DNA of 64,000 nucleotides. It comes from Polynucleobacter sp. 15G-AUS-farblos. Its GTDB lineage: Bacteria > Pseudomonadota > Gammaproteobacteria > Burkholderiales > Burkholderiaceae. Position 1 is the stretch's first letter; each line of letters opens with the position of its first letter. A model generated the notes under the pieces. That model was not told where the DNA came from, did not search any database, and worked only from the letters and a program-made list of their open reading frames with translations. Location: the NCBI RefSeq assembly GCF_018882445.1, contig NZ_JACVOM010000001.1, forward strand, positions 372,001 to 436,000. Reading direction: 5' to 3'. Below are positions 8,090 to 16,799 of the stretch, piece by piece. Made by a program: the position numbers and the translations under genes.

Positions 8090-8542
8090 TTAAGCTTGCT
8101 CACCAACTACACGAATAGTGATGTCTGCAACTACGTCGGTATGAACAGCAACCGCTACAGGATGATCACCAACCATTTTCAATGGGCCAGTAGGCATGCG
8201 AACTGAAGACTTCTCAATTGTGAAGCCTTTAGCTTTCAGAGCATCAGCGATGTCATGATTGGTTACAGAACCAAACAAACGACCGTCCACACCTGCTTTT
8301 TGACCGATTTCGAGAACCAAGTCTTTAAGTTTGACGCCAACCGCTTCAGCAGCAGCCAATTTCTCAGCAGCCAATTTCTCCAACTCAGCACGACGAACTG
8401 CAAAGTCAGCAATAGCTGCTTCAGTCGCACGACGCGCTTTGCGTTGTGGGATTAAGAAGTTACGAGCGAAACCGTCTTTAACGCGCACGATGTCGCCGAG
8501 GTTGCCCAGGTTTGTTACTTTTTCTAAAAGAATGATTTGCAT
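8090..8542 (-). CDS. rplI: 50S ribosomal protein bL9
   Basis: 150 residues, the usual length. The conserved N-terminal domain is [17 protein letters not shown] followed by [12 protein letters not shown], then a long helix rich in A, E and K linking to the C-terminal domain. It follows rpsR by 13 nt in the rpsF operon. Confidence 0.98.
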   Translation of the reverse strand: MQIILLEKVTNLGNLGDIVRVKDGFARNFLIPQRKARRATEAAIADFAVRRAELEKLAAEKLAAAEAVGVKLKDLVLEIGQKAGVDGRLFGSVTNHDIADALKAKGFTIEKSSVRMPTGPLKMVGDHPVAVAVHTDVVADITIRVVGEQA

Positions 8543-8555
8543 TGAGGGCTCCTAA

Positions 8556-8828
8556 TTATTTCTTGTGTTGATCGGAGAATGGCAACAAAGCCAAGAAACG
8601 AGCACGCTTAATAGCAGTGTCTAACTGACGCTGATACTTAGCTTTTGTGCCGGTCAAACGAGCAGGAGTAATCTTGGCGTTTTCGCCAATAAAGTCCTTC
8701 AATGTATCTACATCTTTGTAATCAATCTGTTCTACGCCAGCAACAGTAAAACGGCAATAACGCTTACGCTTGAACAATGGGTTCTGAGCTGGTTTCTTTT
8801 TGAAATCGGGTTTCTTTCCAAACGCCAT
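8556..8828 (-). CDS. rpsR: 30S ribosomal protein bS18
   Basis: 90 residues. The core [18 protein letters not shown] and the RNA-binding segment [17 protein letters not shown] are characteristic, and the basic N-terminal extension ([12 protein letters not shown]) is typical of betaproteobacteria. It lies between priB (13 nt) and rplI (13 nt). Confidence 0.98.
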   Translation of the reverse strand: MAFGKKPDFKKKPAQNPLFKRKRYCRFTVAGVEQIDYKDVDTLKDFIGENAKITPARLTGTKAKYQRQLDTAIKRARFLALLPFSDQHKK

Positions 8829-8841
8829 GATGATTTCCTCT

Positions 8842-9135
8842 TTAATTTTTCAATTGAATATGGGTGATATGGAAAACCAGTCTTTGATTACGTAGAGTCT
8901 TTGCTGCTAAGAATCCTTCAAACACTGCCTCAGTTCCTAAATCCATTTGCTCTAGATCCTTTTGTATTGGACCGATTGCAAGGGCTTCAACGCTCATCTG
9001 AATTTTCCTAGCTACGCCTACCTCGTTTGCTTGGCCGCTATGTTCTAGCTGGCAATGCATCACCGGTATTCCCGCTGGTGTAAATCGAATTGCGTCTTTA
9101 GATACCAAGATTGCAGTGAGGGTGAAATGATTCAA
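8842..9135 (-). CDS. priB: Primosomal replication protein PriB
   Basis: A small OB-fold single-stranded DNA-binding protein (97 residues) of the PriA-dependent replication restart primosome. Its place between rpsF and rpsR is the same as in E. coli. Recognisable segments are [19 protein letters not shown] and [15 protein letters not shown]. The start is TTG at 9135, supported by GGAG five nt upstream; no ATG or GTG occurs upstream before the in-frame stop. The weak start codon may keep PriB level below that of the ribosomal proteins on the same message. Confidence 0.92.
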   Translation of the reverse strand: MNHFTLTAILVSKDAIRFTPAGIPVMHCQLEHSGQANEVGVARKIQMSVEALAIGPIQKDLEQMDLGTEAVFEGFLAAKTLRNQRLVFHITHIQLKN

Positions 9136-9194
9136 CGCCGCTCCGCCACTCTGATACGTTTTCTAGTCTGTGTATTCCTCTTCAAATTTTTAAC

Positions 9195-9569
9195 TTAGGC
9201 TACCGCTACAGGAGCATCGGCTTGAGCTGATTTGCGCGCTTCTTCGCGTTGCACTTCTTTCATCATGATGGAAGGCTCAGTTTCAGCTTTCTTAGTCTTG
9301 ATGATGAGGTGACGCAAAACAGCATCGTTAAATTTGAACGCATGCTCGAGCTCTTCCAGAGTTTTCTGGTCGCACTCAATGTTCATGCAAACGTAATGGG
9401 CTTTAGCAAGCTTGTCGATCATGTAAGCCATCTGACGACGACCCCAGTCTTCCATACGATGAATTTTGCCGCCCGCAGCTGCTAATGTAGCTTTGTAGCG
9501 ATCGATCATCGCAGGCACTTGCTCGCTTTGGTCCGGATGGACGATAAAGACGATTTCATAATGACGCAT
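9195..9569 (-). CDS. rpsF: 30S ribosomal protein bS6
   Basis: 124 residues beginning [19 protein letters not shown]. The RNA- and bS18-binding core includes [16 protein letters not shown]. The ATG at 9569 is preceded by AAGGAG with a 6-nt gap; a TTG one codon upstream is less likely. It is first in the rpsF-priB-rpsR-rplI-dnaB operon, so the promoter must lie in 9570-9703, where I see no convincing -35/-10 pair. Confidence 0.97.
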   Translation of the reverse strand: MRHYEIVFIVHPDQSEQVPAMIDRYKATLAAAGGKIHRMEDWGRRQMAYMIDKLAKAHYVCMNIECDQKTLEELEHAFKFNDAVLRHLIIKTKKAETEPSIMMKEVQREEARKSAQADAPVAVA

Positions 9570-9703
9570 CAAACACTCCTTAAGGATTAAGTCACCTGGG
9601 CGTCTTGCTAAGTTCTGATGGTTGTGAACTCAGCGCCAGTGTGACAAGGTAGTAACAAATTGTAGGTATTGCTTACAACACTTTTACAGCCACTTTTTAG
9701 TGC

Positions 9704-10777
9704 TTACCTAATGACAGGCAAGACCGCTATTCTAGCAAAAAAATCCTGCCAAGTCAGGGATTTACCTGCTTTTTTGGCCTGCTGTTCAGCATTTAAAGCC
9801 AATTGGAGTGCGATTCTGGCTCTTGGCGCTGACAGACCCCCGGATGCTAGACAGCCAGATGGGTCTTTTTCTGGAATATTAGGCAAAGTAGAGCCAGAGC
9901 CTGTTCTACTCGTTCTGACCAGGGCAATACCATTTGCGGCAGCCTGCTTTAATGGCTCTAGCCAGTCATTATGAAGGCTGCCCATACCGCTTCCAGCCAA
10001 TACCAAGCCTTTGACTGGGCTCTCTAACCATAGACTAATTGTCTCGGGTCGAGCGCCTGCATGACTTGTCAAAATTTCTACCCAAGGCCATTCACCCTCA
10101 TTCGGAATGGGTAAATCTTCAGACCAAGCAGCCTGAACAGCTTTCACGCCAGATAGCCATGATGGGTTTATCAAACCCGCAGAACTGCTTGGGGATGATT
10201 GCAAAGGGGCATTCAGGGCAGTAGTGTGACGTTTGGCCAAATCCATTGCCATACAAGCTCTGCCATCCATCACCGCATAAATACCGCCAGGACAGTTATC
10301 TAAAGGAGTAGCGGCCCATTTGATCGCATCCAAGAGGTTTGATGGACCATCTGCATTAGAGGCATTACTGGGCAGCATTGCACCAGTCAAAATGACTCTC
10401 TTACCCAGCTGATTAGCAAGCTGGCCACAGCTCAACTGCAAGAAAACTCCAGTCTCCTCAATGGTGTCAGTGCCATGGGTCACCACAATTCCCAATACCG
10501 CAGGATCATCCAGGGACGACCTTACAGTCTGTCCAAGAAGACTCAGGAGGGACTCACTGAGGTTAGAGCTATTGATATTGGCCAACTGATGGGAAACTAA
10601 ATTTACCCCTGCCGGGATTGCTGAATCAATATATGCCAGCAAGGATTCCGCCCTCACTTTGCCAGCGTCATACTCCAGCGGCTTATCTGGAGCAGATGCC
10701 AATCCAGCAATGGTTCCACCCATTCCTAAAACCAAAATATGGGGTGTTTTTTCAGGACGACTTAAGTTTGAGCTCAT
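9704..10777 (-). CDS. L-asparaginase family amidohydrolase
   Basis: A 357-residue enzyme that should hydrolyse asparagine to aspartate and ammonia. The first catalytic threonine is in [11 protein letters not shown] (about residue 22) and the second in [13 protein letters not shown]. No signal peptide is visible, so the enzyme is probably cytoplasmic. The start lies 63 bp from the divergent lexA start, and a GATAAT hexamer ends 6 nt before the ATG. Whether it is a type I or type II enzyme cannot be settled by eye. Confidence 0.87.
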   Translation of the reverse strand: MSSNLSRPEKTPHILVLGMGGTIAGLASAPDKPLEYDAGKVRAESLLAYIDSAIPAGVNLVSHQLANINSSNLSESLLSLLGQTVRSSLDDPAVLGIVVTHGTDTIEETGVFLQLSCGQLANQLGKRVILTGAMLPSNASNADGPSNLLDAIKWAATPLDNCPGGIYAVMDGRACMAMDLAKRHTTALNAPLQSSPSSSAGLINPSWLSGVKAVQAAWSEDLPIPNEGEWPWVEILTSHAGARPETISLWLESPVKGLVLAGSGMGSLHNDWLEPLKQAAANGIALVRTSRTGSGSTLPNIPEKDPSGCLASGGLSAPRARIALQLALNAEQQAKKAGKSLTWQDFFARIAVLPVIR

Positions 10778-10783
10778 CTTTCC

Positions 10784-10789
10784 ATTATC
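10784..10789 (-). promoter_or_regulatory. Candidate -10 element of the asparaginase gene (leaderless type)
   Basis: GATAAT on the minus strand ends 6 nt before the ATG at 10777, so transcription would begin at or next to the start codon. No good -35 is seen; its position would overlap the -35 of lexA on the other strand. Confidence 0.4.
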
Positions 10790-10805
10790 ACCCCGCTAAA
10801 AGCGC

Positions 10806-10834
10806 TTGAATTATCAAAAAGGGCTGTATACAAT
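10806..10834 (+). promoter_or_regulatory. lexA promoter
   Basis: TTGAAT and TACAAT are separated by exactly 17 nt. Six nt separate the -10 from the ATG, so the predicted first nucleotide is the A of the start codon. Confidence 0.65.
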
Positions 10835-10839
10835 CCCAG
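10824..10839 (+). promoter_or_regulatory. Probable LexA (SOS) box
   Basis: CTGT-N8-CCAG, one mismatch from the CTGT-N8-ACAG consensus known for LexA in most gamma- and betaproteobacteria. It covers the -10 of lexA, which fits autorepression. Confidence 0.65.
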
Positions 10840-10840
10840 T

Positions 10841-11560
10841 ATGGACATAAATACAGTCGATTATTCCGAGGAGCTGACTGCCCTCCCCAAGCTCACTCCA
10901 CGTCAGAGTGAGATCCTGGAATTAATTTCTAAAGCAATCGAGGAAAGTGGTCTGCCACCTACTCGCGCAGAAATCGCCAATCAATTGGGATTTGCTTCTG
11001 CTAATGCTGCCGAAGAGCATCTTCGTGCATTAGCAAAAAAAGGCTATATCGAACTGACGCCAGGAACCTCTCGCGGCATTCGTATTCCACAACGATTTAA
11101 TCAAGCGCATCATGCGAATCAATATCGTCAGATGTCTTTACCATCTGGCGCACTACAACAACTGACTTTACCGTTAATTGGTCGTGTGGCTGCGGGCTCT
11201 CCCATCATGGCGGTTGAGCACATTGAGAAACAAGTTCCAATTGATCCAAGTTTGTTTAGCAAAGGTGCTGATTACTTACTCAAAGTAAAAGGCATGAGCA
11301 TGCGTGACGCCGGCATCCTTGATGGCGATTATTTGGCTGTCAGAAAAACTACTGAAGTGCGTAATGGCGATATCGTAGTGGCGCGCTTAGATGATGAAGT
11401 CACCGTAAAACGTTGGCAACAAAAGAAAACAGCTAACGGCATGGTGATTGAACTGCAAGCAGAAAATCCTGACTTCAAAAATATTGTGGTCGATAGCCGT
11501 CAACCAAACTTCGCTATTGAAGGGCAGGCTGTAGGGCTTATCAGGGCCGAAGGCCTGTAA
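10841..11560 (+). CDS. lexA: SOS repressor LexA
   Basis: 239 residues: N-terminal winged-helix DNA-binding domain ([12 protein letters not shown] at 18-29; [14 protein letters not shown] at 38-51) and C-terminal S24 autoprotease. The cleavage site is A118-G119, with S153 and K190 as the catalytic pair; each is exactly 34 residues later than in E. coli (84/85, 119, 156). The N-terminus is 16-18 residues longer than usual, but no other ATG, GTG or TTG lies between M1 and the conserved domain, so ATG 10841 stands. Its promoter leaves no room for a leader. It ends at a strong terminator. Confidence 0.97.
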   Translation: MDINTVDYSEELTALPKLTPRQSEILELISKAIEESGLPPTRAEIANQLGFASANAAEEHLRALAKKGYIELTPGTSRGIRIPQRFNQAHHANQYRQMSLPSGALQQLTLPLIGRVAAGSPIMAVEHIEKQVPIDPSLFSKGADYLLKVKGMSMRDAGILDGDYLAVRKTTEVRNGDIVVARLDDEVTVKRWQQKKTANGMVIELQAENPDFKNIVVDSRQPNFAIEGQAVGLIRAEGL

Positions 11561-11580
11561 ACGCTTAACAGCCAAAGAAA

Positions 11581-11607
11581 AAGACCTCTTCAAGAGGTCT
11601 TTTTTTA
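11581..11607. terminator. Intrinsic terminator after lexA, usable in both directions
   Basis: GACCTC and GAGGTC with a short TTCAA loop, flanked by A-run and T-run (TTTTTTTATT on the plus strand). It separates lexA from the convergent lipoprotein gene. Confidence 0.9.
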
Positions 11608-11643
11608 TTGCTCAGAATATACATCGCATGAATATCATGTGGC

Positions 11644-12096
11644 CTATTTTTTAGGGGCCACCACATTCGCATTCTTAGGTGAAGCGGTAATCGTAATGAT
11701 TGTTTTAGGTCCTGTAAAAGACCCATCATTTAATTCCACAGTAGAGGTGCGATCACCTTTGGTAAAAACCAAGATACTTGTTTTTGCTTTGATGGCGCTC
11801 ACAGTGGTCCAGCCTGATTTAGGATACTCAGCTTGAAAAAATGCATAGATATCAGTTGAATTTTGGACACCGGATAAAACAGCGCGCCCAACCCAGTTAT
11901 CGCCACGTCCAATAATCAAAGAGTCAGCGCTCAATATTTTAGAACCTGCTGGCAAAGGCATATCACCCAAGAGTTGAGATTGAATTTCTTGTGCTTCGCC
12001 TGATGCACCTGAATCACTGGAAGAGGCACAGCCCAACAACATCAATGAAAGCAATGTTGCAGCAATAGCAGCTTTAGAGAATGTCGGGAAATTCAT
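11644..12096 (-). CDS. Putative lipoprotein, function unknown
   Basis: 150 residues. A signal peptide (FSKAAIAATLLSLML) ends in the lipobox LLGC, so the mature protein is probably lipid-anchored. After a serine/glycine-rich linker comes a domain with LLGDMPLPAGSKILS and YAFFQAEYPKSGWTTVS, resembling small betaproteobacterial lipoproteins that have no assigned role. The neighbours (lexA convergent, two tRNA genes upstream on the same strand) give no functional clue. I do not recognise the family by name. Confidence 0.75.
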   Translation of the reverse strand: MNFPTFSKAAIAATLLSLMLLGCASSSDSGASGEAQEIQSQLLGDMPLPAGSKILSADSLIIGRGDNWVGRAVLSGVQNSTDIYAFFQAEYPKSGWTTVSAIKAKTSILVFTKGDRTSTVELNDGSFTGPKTIITITASPKNANVVAPKK

Positions 12097-12164
12097 GATC
12101 TGTTTACCTAGTAACTGAATAAAACCATTTTAGGGTAAGCCCCCAAATCGTCAAGGCAAATTAC

Positions 12165-12238
12165 TGGAGGCGCGTGAGGGAATCGAACCCCCGTACGAAG
12201 CTTTGCAGGCTCCTGCCTAACCACTCGGCCAACGCGCC
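12165..12238 (-). tRNA. tRNA-Cys (GCA)
   Basis: 74 nt with encoded CCA. The acceptor stem is GGCGCGT/ACGCGCC, the anticodon loop contains CTGCAAA (anticodon GCA) and the T-loop is GTTCGATTC. In E. coli the order uvrC-pgsA-glyW-cysT is the same. Confidence 0.97.
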
Positions 12239-12251
12239 AAACACCTGAATC

Positions 12252-12280
12252 AAAAATGGGAAGCTTTTGAGGGCTTCCCA
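12252..12280 (-). terminator. Intrinsic terminator between tRNA-Gly and tRNA-Cys
   Basis: TGGGAAGC and GCTTCCCA form eight pairs with an 8-nt loop, followed on the minus strand by TTTTT. It lies downstream of tRNA-Gly and 14 nt before tRNA-Cys. Confidence 0.75.
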
Positions 12281-12287
12281 TCGAACT

Positions 12288-12363
12288 TGGAGCGGGAAAG
12301 GAGGTTCGAACTCCCGACCTATACCTTGGCAAGGTATCGCTCTACCAGCTGAGCTATTCCCGC
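12288..12363 (-). tRNA. tRNA-Gly (GCC)
   Basis: 76 nt with encoded CCA. The acceptor stem is GCGGGAA/TTCCCGC, the D-arm includes AGCTCAGCTGGTAGAGC, the anticodon loop TTGCCAA carries GCC, and the T-loop is GTTCGAACC. It lies 116 nt after pgsA. Confidence 0.97.
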
Positions 12364-12479
12364 ATAACAGGGCAATAGTTTAACAAACAATCCAAAAGAA
12401 AGCATTTTTCCGTATTAAACAAAAGAATGTCTCAATCTATGTCAGGACCAAAAGGCTTGCTGGCTGGGCTTTGTGGGAA

Positions 12480-13055
12480 TTAATCGATTTTTCCAACAAG
12501 CTGTGGCAAAGCCTTTTTCAAGTAATAAAACATTGACCAAAGCGTTAAAAAAGAAGCAATCCAAATTAACCAAGTACCCACTTTGGCGCAATTGAGCCAA
12601 CCAAATAGAGTGTCATTGAGCAGCAAAAAGGGAATGGCAACTAGTTGGGCGGTTGTTTTCAACTTGCCAACCATATGTACCGCCACACTTTTACCAGCAC
12701 CTAGTAGTGCCATCCATTCCCTGAGAGCGGATATCGTAATTTCACGACCAATGATGATGAGCGCTACCCAGACTTGAACACGATCCATATTCAAGAGCAC
12801 CAAGAGAGCGGCAGCCACAATTAATTTATCAGCAACTGGATCTAAGAATTGCCCAAAGGCAGATTCTTGCTTCATCCGTCTTGCCAAAAATCCATCTAAC
12901 CAATCCGTTACTGCAGCCAGCACAAACAAAATAGTTGCAAACAAATTTTTCTCGAAAGGAGAGAGCCAACTATTTGGAAGATAAAAGATTGCCACCAGCA
13001 ATGGAATTGCTGCTACACGCAACCAAGTTAAAGCGATTGGAAGATTGAATGGCAT
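12480..13055 (-). CDS. pgsA: CDP-diacylglycerol--glycerol-3-phosphate 3-phosphatidyltransferase
   Basis: The inner-membrane enzyme making phosphatidylglycerophosphate, precursor of phosphatidylglycerol and cardiolipin; 191 residues. The CDP-alcohol phosphatidyltransferase signature is complete: DWLDGFLARR, then GQFLDPVADK. Several hydrophobic segments span the protein. ATG 13055 was chosen because MPFNLPIALTWLRV aligns with the family start; an open frame continues 30 codons upstream into uvrC, but that part lacks family similarity. No good ribosome binding site is seen. It lies 34 nt after uvrC and before the tRNA genes. Confidence 0.93.
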   Translation of the reverse strand: MPFNLPIALTWLRVAAIPLLVAIFYLPNSWLSPFEKNLFATILFVLAAVTDWLDGFLARRMKQESAFGQFLDPVADKLIVAAALLVLLNMDRVQVWVALIIIGREITISALREWMALLGAGKSVAVHMVGKLKTTAQLVAIPFLLLNDTLFGWLNCAKVGTWLIWIASFLTLWSMFYYLKKALPQLVGKID

Positions 13056-13089
13056 AGGAGAAGAATAAACTAAATAAGAAAATTGACGC

Positions 13090-15006
13090 TCAATGGAGCT
13101 GATGATATATCTGCTCTGCCAGCGTGAGAGATACTCCTTCCACACTGGCTATCTCTTCAATGCTGGCATTGGCTACCCCTTTTAAACCCCCAAAGCGGGC
13201 CAGTAACTTCTGACGACGTTTTGCACCAATGCCTTCGATTTCTTCAAGACGAGAGACGGTTCTTGCTTTAGCACGCTTGGCACGCATACCAGTAATGGCA
13301 AATCGATGTGCCTCATCGCGAATTTGTGCAACTAGCAATAGCGCTGCACTGTCTATTCCCAACTCCAAAGGTGAGCGGCCATCAGCAAAAATCAGTGTTT
13401 CTAAGCCAACCTTACGACCCTCTCCTTTTGCCACCCCAACGATCAAACTAATGTCGATCCCAAATTCTGAAAAGACTTGCCTAGCCATTTCTACTTGACC
13501 TTTGCCACCATCAATCAAGATGACCTGTGGAATTTTTTCTAGCGGCAACTCTTGAAAATTGGCGTAGCGTCTTTGCAAAACTTGCCGCATGGCGGCGTAA
13601 TCATCTCCAGGCGTAATGTCCTTGATGTTGAAGCGTCGATACTCACCGGACTGCATCGCATTTTTTGTATAGACAACACACGATGCCTGAGTTGCTTCAC
13701 CCGATGTATGGCTAATATCAAAACACTCAATACGCAATTGATCGAGACTCTCCAACTCCAAACCTAGAATATCAGCCAAGGAGCGTGCTCTAGCTAACTG
13801 GCCACCGGTCTCCACCAATCGCTTAGTTAATGCCAGCTTGGCATTCCCCTCAGCCATTGCCAACCAATGACGCCTTTGCCCTTGCGGTTGATGCAAGAAA
13901 GTAATTTTTCGACCAGCCTGTGCATTTAATAAATCATGTAGGTCTGCTGGAGGGGTCTCACTCAATATTGATCCGTCATCACTTGCAGAGTTCAAGGCAT
14001 GGTTTAAAACGAATACCGGCGGTATTAAATGGGTACTTGTCTGAGCATCACTCCCCACATCATCCAAATAATGTTGGGCAATAAAAGCTTCTAATATTTC
14101 TGCTGGCGATGGAAGTTCACCTGAGGTCGAGCGCAAACCTTTTGGGAAGTAAGCACGATCGCCAAGATGTCGACCGCCTCGGACCATCGCTAGGTTCACA
14201 CAAACCATTCCTTCCATTTGCGCTACAGCAATCACATCGACGTCACCCTCACCTTCAGCAACGGTATCCATCGATTGCTGTTGGAGAACGCTTGAAAGGT
14301 CAGCAATACGATCACGCAATACTGCAGCCATTTCAAATTCCATGGCCTCACTATGTGCATGCATCTCTTTTTCCAATTCAGATAAGACGCGACTGTGATC
14401 ACCCTCTAAAAAACGGGTGGCTTGGGCAACATCCTGCCCATATTGATCCTTACTTAGGCGCCCAACACATGGAGCACTACAGCGATGGATCTGATGCAAT
14501 AAACAAGGGCGGCTACGATTCTTAAAAACAGAGTCTTCACAGGTTCTGAGTCGAAATACTTTTTGCAAAATCTGAACGCTATTACGCACTGCCCAAGAAT
14601 TAGGGAATGGTCCAAAATAGTGATTGCGCTTATCTACCTTGCCACGGTAGGAAGCCAATCTTGGGAACTCATGTCCGGTCAGCATCACATAGGGATAGGA
14701 CTTATCATCCCTGAATAAGATATTAAAGGGAGGAGCCAACTCCTTAATAAGATTGTTCTCTAAAATGAGGGCTTCGGTTTCTGTCCGTGTTACCGTTGTT
14801 TCATAGCGGGTAATTTTGCCCACCATCAATTCAATGCGTGGCGAAAGCTGTGTGCGTTGAAAATAACTTGAGACGCGTTTTTTAAGGTTACGTGCTTTGC
14901 CTACATATAAAATTTGCCCCGCCTCATCAAAGAAGCGATATACCCCCGGCAATCCGGGTAGCCGTTTAACGTCCTGCTGAAGGGTTTCAAAAAGCGAATT
15001 GCTCAT
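13090..15006 (-). CDS. uvrC: Excinuclease ABC subunit UvrC
   Basis: The dual-incision nuclease of nucleotide excision repair, 638 residues. The N-terminal GIY-YIG domain starts [25 protein letters not shown], written here only to mark that it lies at residues 21-45. A cysteine group ([17 protein letters not shown]) follows around 156-181, then the UVR segment ([16 protein letters not shown]), an RNase H-like domain ([18 protein letters not shown]) and C-terminal helix-hairpin-helix repeats ([20 protein letters not shown]). The ATG shares two bases with the divergent earP ATG. pgsA and two tRNA genes follow, as in E. coli. Confidence 0.96.
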   Translation of the reverse strand: MSNSLFETLQQDVKRLPGLPGVYRFFDEAGQILYVGKARNLKKRVSSYFQRTQLSPRIELMVGKITRYETTVTRTETEALILENNLIKELAPPFNILFRDDKSYPYVMLTGHEFPRLASYRGKVDKRNHYFGPFPNSWAVRNSVQILQKVFRLRTCEDSVFKNRSRPCLLHQIHRCSAPCVGRLSKDQYGQDVAQATRFLEGDHSRVLSELEKEMHAHSEAMEFEMAAVLRDRIADLSSVLQQQSMDTVAEGEGDVDVIAVAQMEGMVCVNLAMVRGGRHLGDRAYFPKGLRSTSGELPSPAEILEAFIAQHYLDDVGSDAQTSTHLIPPVFVLNHALNSASDDGSILSETPPADLHDLLNAQAGRKITFLHQPQGQRRHWLAMAEGNAKLALTKRLVETGGQLARARSLADILGLELESLDQLRIECFDISHTSGEATQASCVVYTKNAMQSGEYRRFNIKDITPGDDYAAMRQVLQRRYANFQELPLEKIPQVILIDGGKGQVEMARQVFSEFGIDISLIVGVAKGEGRKVGLETLIFADGRSPLELGIDSAALLLVAQIRDEAHRFAITGMRAKRAKARTVSRLEEIEGIGAKRRQKLLARFGGLKGVANASIEEIASVEGVSLTLAEQIYHQLH

Positions 15007-16075
15007 GCGTTGGGATATTTTCTGCCAAATCGTAGATAACTATGGTGATGCTGGTGTTTGCTGGCGCCTAGCCCGAAGCTTATCAAGCCTTCATGGCCAA
15101 GATGTCCGCATTTTTTGCGACGACTTGCCAACCCTTAATTTACTCGCTTCTGGCGTAGACCCGAAAGTTAAGGACAGAATTGAACTATTGCCTTGGGAAG
15201 CAAGCTATAACAATGCTCGACATCCTGTCAAAGCACCCAATGTCGTGATCGAGGCATTCGGCTGTGAACTACCTGAACGCTATCTTGCCGGTCTTTTTAT
15301 TGCCGCAGAAAAGCCCATCATCATCAATCTTGAATATCTCAGTGCTGAACCGTGGATTACTGAATTTCATGGCAAAGCATCCCCGCAATCTCATGGCATA
15401 CCCAAGTATTTTTTCTTTCCAGGATTTCAGGATGAAGTAGGTGGTTTGCTACTAGACCCTATTGCGCTCACAGGCGATTTATCGGCCAAGGATATTCCGC
15501 CAAGCCTTCAAAAGGATTGGGCTAACTTGAGGCCAGGCGCAAAACGTATCAGCATCTTTTGCTATCCCGGAGCACCACTAGCAAAATGGCTAGAAGATCT
15601 GGGCTCGCTTAATGAGAACTTCGATATTGTGCTCACGCATGGTATTGCCCAATTACTGAATCTTGCCACTGGAAAATCGATATCACTTCCAAACAATATT
15701 CAGTTGATATCCATTCCATTTGTTTCTCAAGATGAATATGACTGGGTTCTTGCACAATGTGACTTTAATATTGTGCGTGGTGAGGATTCGTTTATTCGGG
15801 CGCAATTAGCTGGAAAGCCATTTATCTGGCACATCTACCCTCAGGATGATCGTGCCCATGAAATCAAATTAGCGGCCTTTTTAGACCTTTATCTAGATGC
15901 GGCTAGTCAAAGCCTTAGACTGGACACCATTGCCGCCATGACTTGGGCAATGCCCAGTGAATGGATTGGCTCCTTAGAGGCGTGGAACACCCATTCCCAA
16001 GCCTGGCGCGCCCAATTACTAGAAAAACAGGCTGATGGCGGCCTACCCGCACGTCTACTGCGCTTTGTCGCTTAA
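15005..16075 (+). CDS. earP: EarP, EF-P arginine rhamnosyltransferase
   Basis: Transfers rhamnose from dTDP-rhamnose to an arginine of elongation factor P, activating it for translation of polyproline stretches. It has 356 residues. Family landmarks are [23 protein letters not shown] at residues 1-23, FGCELP, and the C-terminal [22 protein letters not shown] with YPQDDRAHE. The ATG at 15005 aligns with family starts; a TTG at 14999 is not needed. efp follows 87 nt later, the usual pairing. dTDP-rhamnose genes are not in the window. Confidence 0.94.
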   Translation: MRWDIFCQIVDNYGDAGVCWRLARSLSSLHGQDVRIFCDDLPTLNLLASGVDPKVKDRIELLPWEASYNNARHPVKAPNVVIEAFGCELPERYLAGLFIAAEKPIIINLEYLSAEPWITEFHGKASPQSHGIPKYFFFPGFQDEVGGLLLDPIALTGDLSAKDIPPSLQKDWANLRPGAKRISIFCYPGAPLAKWLEDLGSLNENFDIVLTHGIAQLLNLATGKSISLPNNIQLISIPFVSQDEYDWVLAQCDFNIVRGEDSFIRAQLAGKPFIWHIYPQDDRAHEIKLAAFLDLYLDAASQSLRLDTIAAMTWAMPSEWIGSLEAWNTHSQAWRAQLLEKQADGGLPARLLRFVA

Positions 16076-16162
16076 TCCCAAGCAATAAAGGTCTACGGGC
16101 GGTTACAATCTTGTTTTTGATAAAAACCGCAGAACAAACACTCTGCACCCAGGAATAGTAAG

Positions 16163-16723
16163 ATGAAAACAGCACAAGAACTCCGCGTCGGTAACGTCGT
16201 CATGATTGGCACAGATGCCATGGTCGTTTTGAAGGCCGAATACAGCCGCTCAGGCCGCAACTCTTCAGTTGTCAAAATGAAATTTAAAAATTTGTTAACT
16301 GGTGCACCTAATGAAGGTGTTTACAAGGCAGATGACAAATTTGATGTTGTTATCTTGGATAAGAAAGATTGCACTTACTCTTACTTCGCAGATCCGATGT
16401 ATGTATTTATGGATACTGAGTACAACCAATATGAAGTTGAAGCTGAATTCATGGGTGATGCTTTGAATTACCTCGAAGAAAGCATGCCATGTGAAGTCGT
16501 TTTCTACGAAGGTAAGGCACTCTCAGTAGCAATGCCAAACTCTTTGGTTCGTGAAATCATTTATACAGAGCCAGCTGTTAAAGGCGATACCAGCTCAGGT
16601 AAGGTATTGAAGAACGCAAAACTAGCTACTGGCTATGAATTGCAAGTGCCCCTGTTCTGTAACACTGGTGACAAGATCGAGATCGATACTCGTACCGGTG
16701 AATATCGTAGCCGTGCGAACTAA
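16163..16723 (+). CDS. efp: Elongation factor P (arginine-32 type)
   Basis: 186 residues, three OB-like domains. It promotes peptide bond formation at stalled polyproline stretches. The modification loop is YSRSGRNSS with arginine at position 32, the residue rhamnosylated by EarP in Pseudomonas, in place of the lysine used by E. coli EF-P. The signature [18 protein letters not shown] lies near the C-terminus. AGGAATAGTAAG precedes the ATG, and a terminator follows 20 nt after the stop. Confidence 0.97.
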   Translation: MKTAQELRVGNVVMIGTDAMVVLKAEYSRSGRNSSVVKMKFKNLLTGAPNEGVYKADDKFDVVILDKKDCTYSYFADPMYVFMDTEYNQYEVEAEFMGDALNYLEESMPCEVVFYEGKALSVAMPNSLVREIIYTEPAVKGDTSSGKVLKNAKLATGYELQVPLFCNTGDKIEIDTRTGEYRSRAN

Positions 16724-16742
16724 GCACTAGCCACCATATGAG

Positions 16743-16768
16743 AAGCCCGGTTCTGCCGGGCTTTTTTA
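16743..16768 (+). terminator. Intrinsic terminator after efp
   Basis: AAGCCCGG and CCGGGCTT with loop TTCTG, followed by TTTTTATT. Confidence 0.92.
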
Positions 16769-16799
16769 TTCCTAAATCCAAGGTCATAATAGCCAAACC

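Noticed and set aside
12108-12332. Open frame over the tRNA genes
   Set aside because: The bases fold as tRNA-Cys and tRNA-Gly with CCA ends; any protein reading is accidental.
14109-14525. 138-codon frame antisense within uvrC
   Set aside because: It lies wholly inside uvrC coding sequence, His/Gln-rich, a typical shadow frame.
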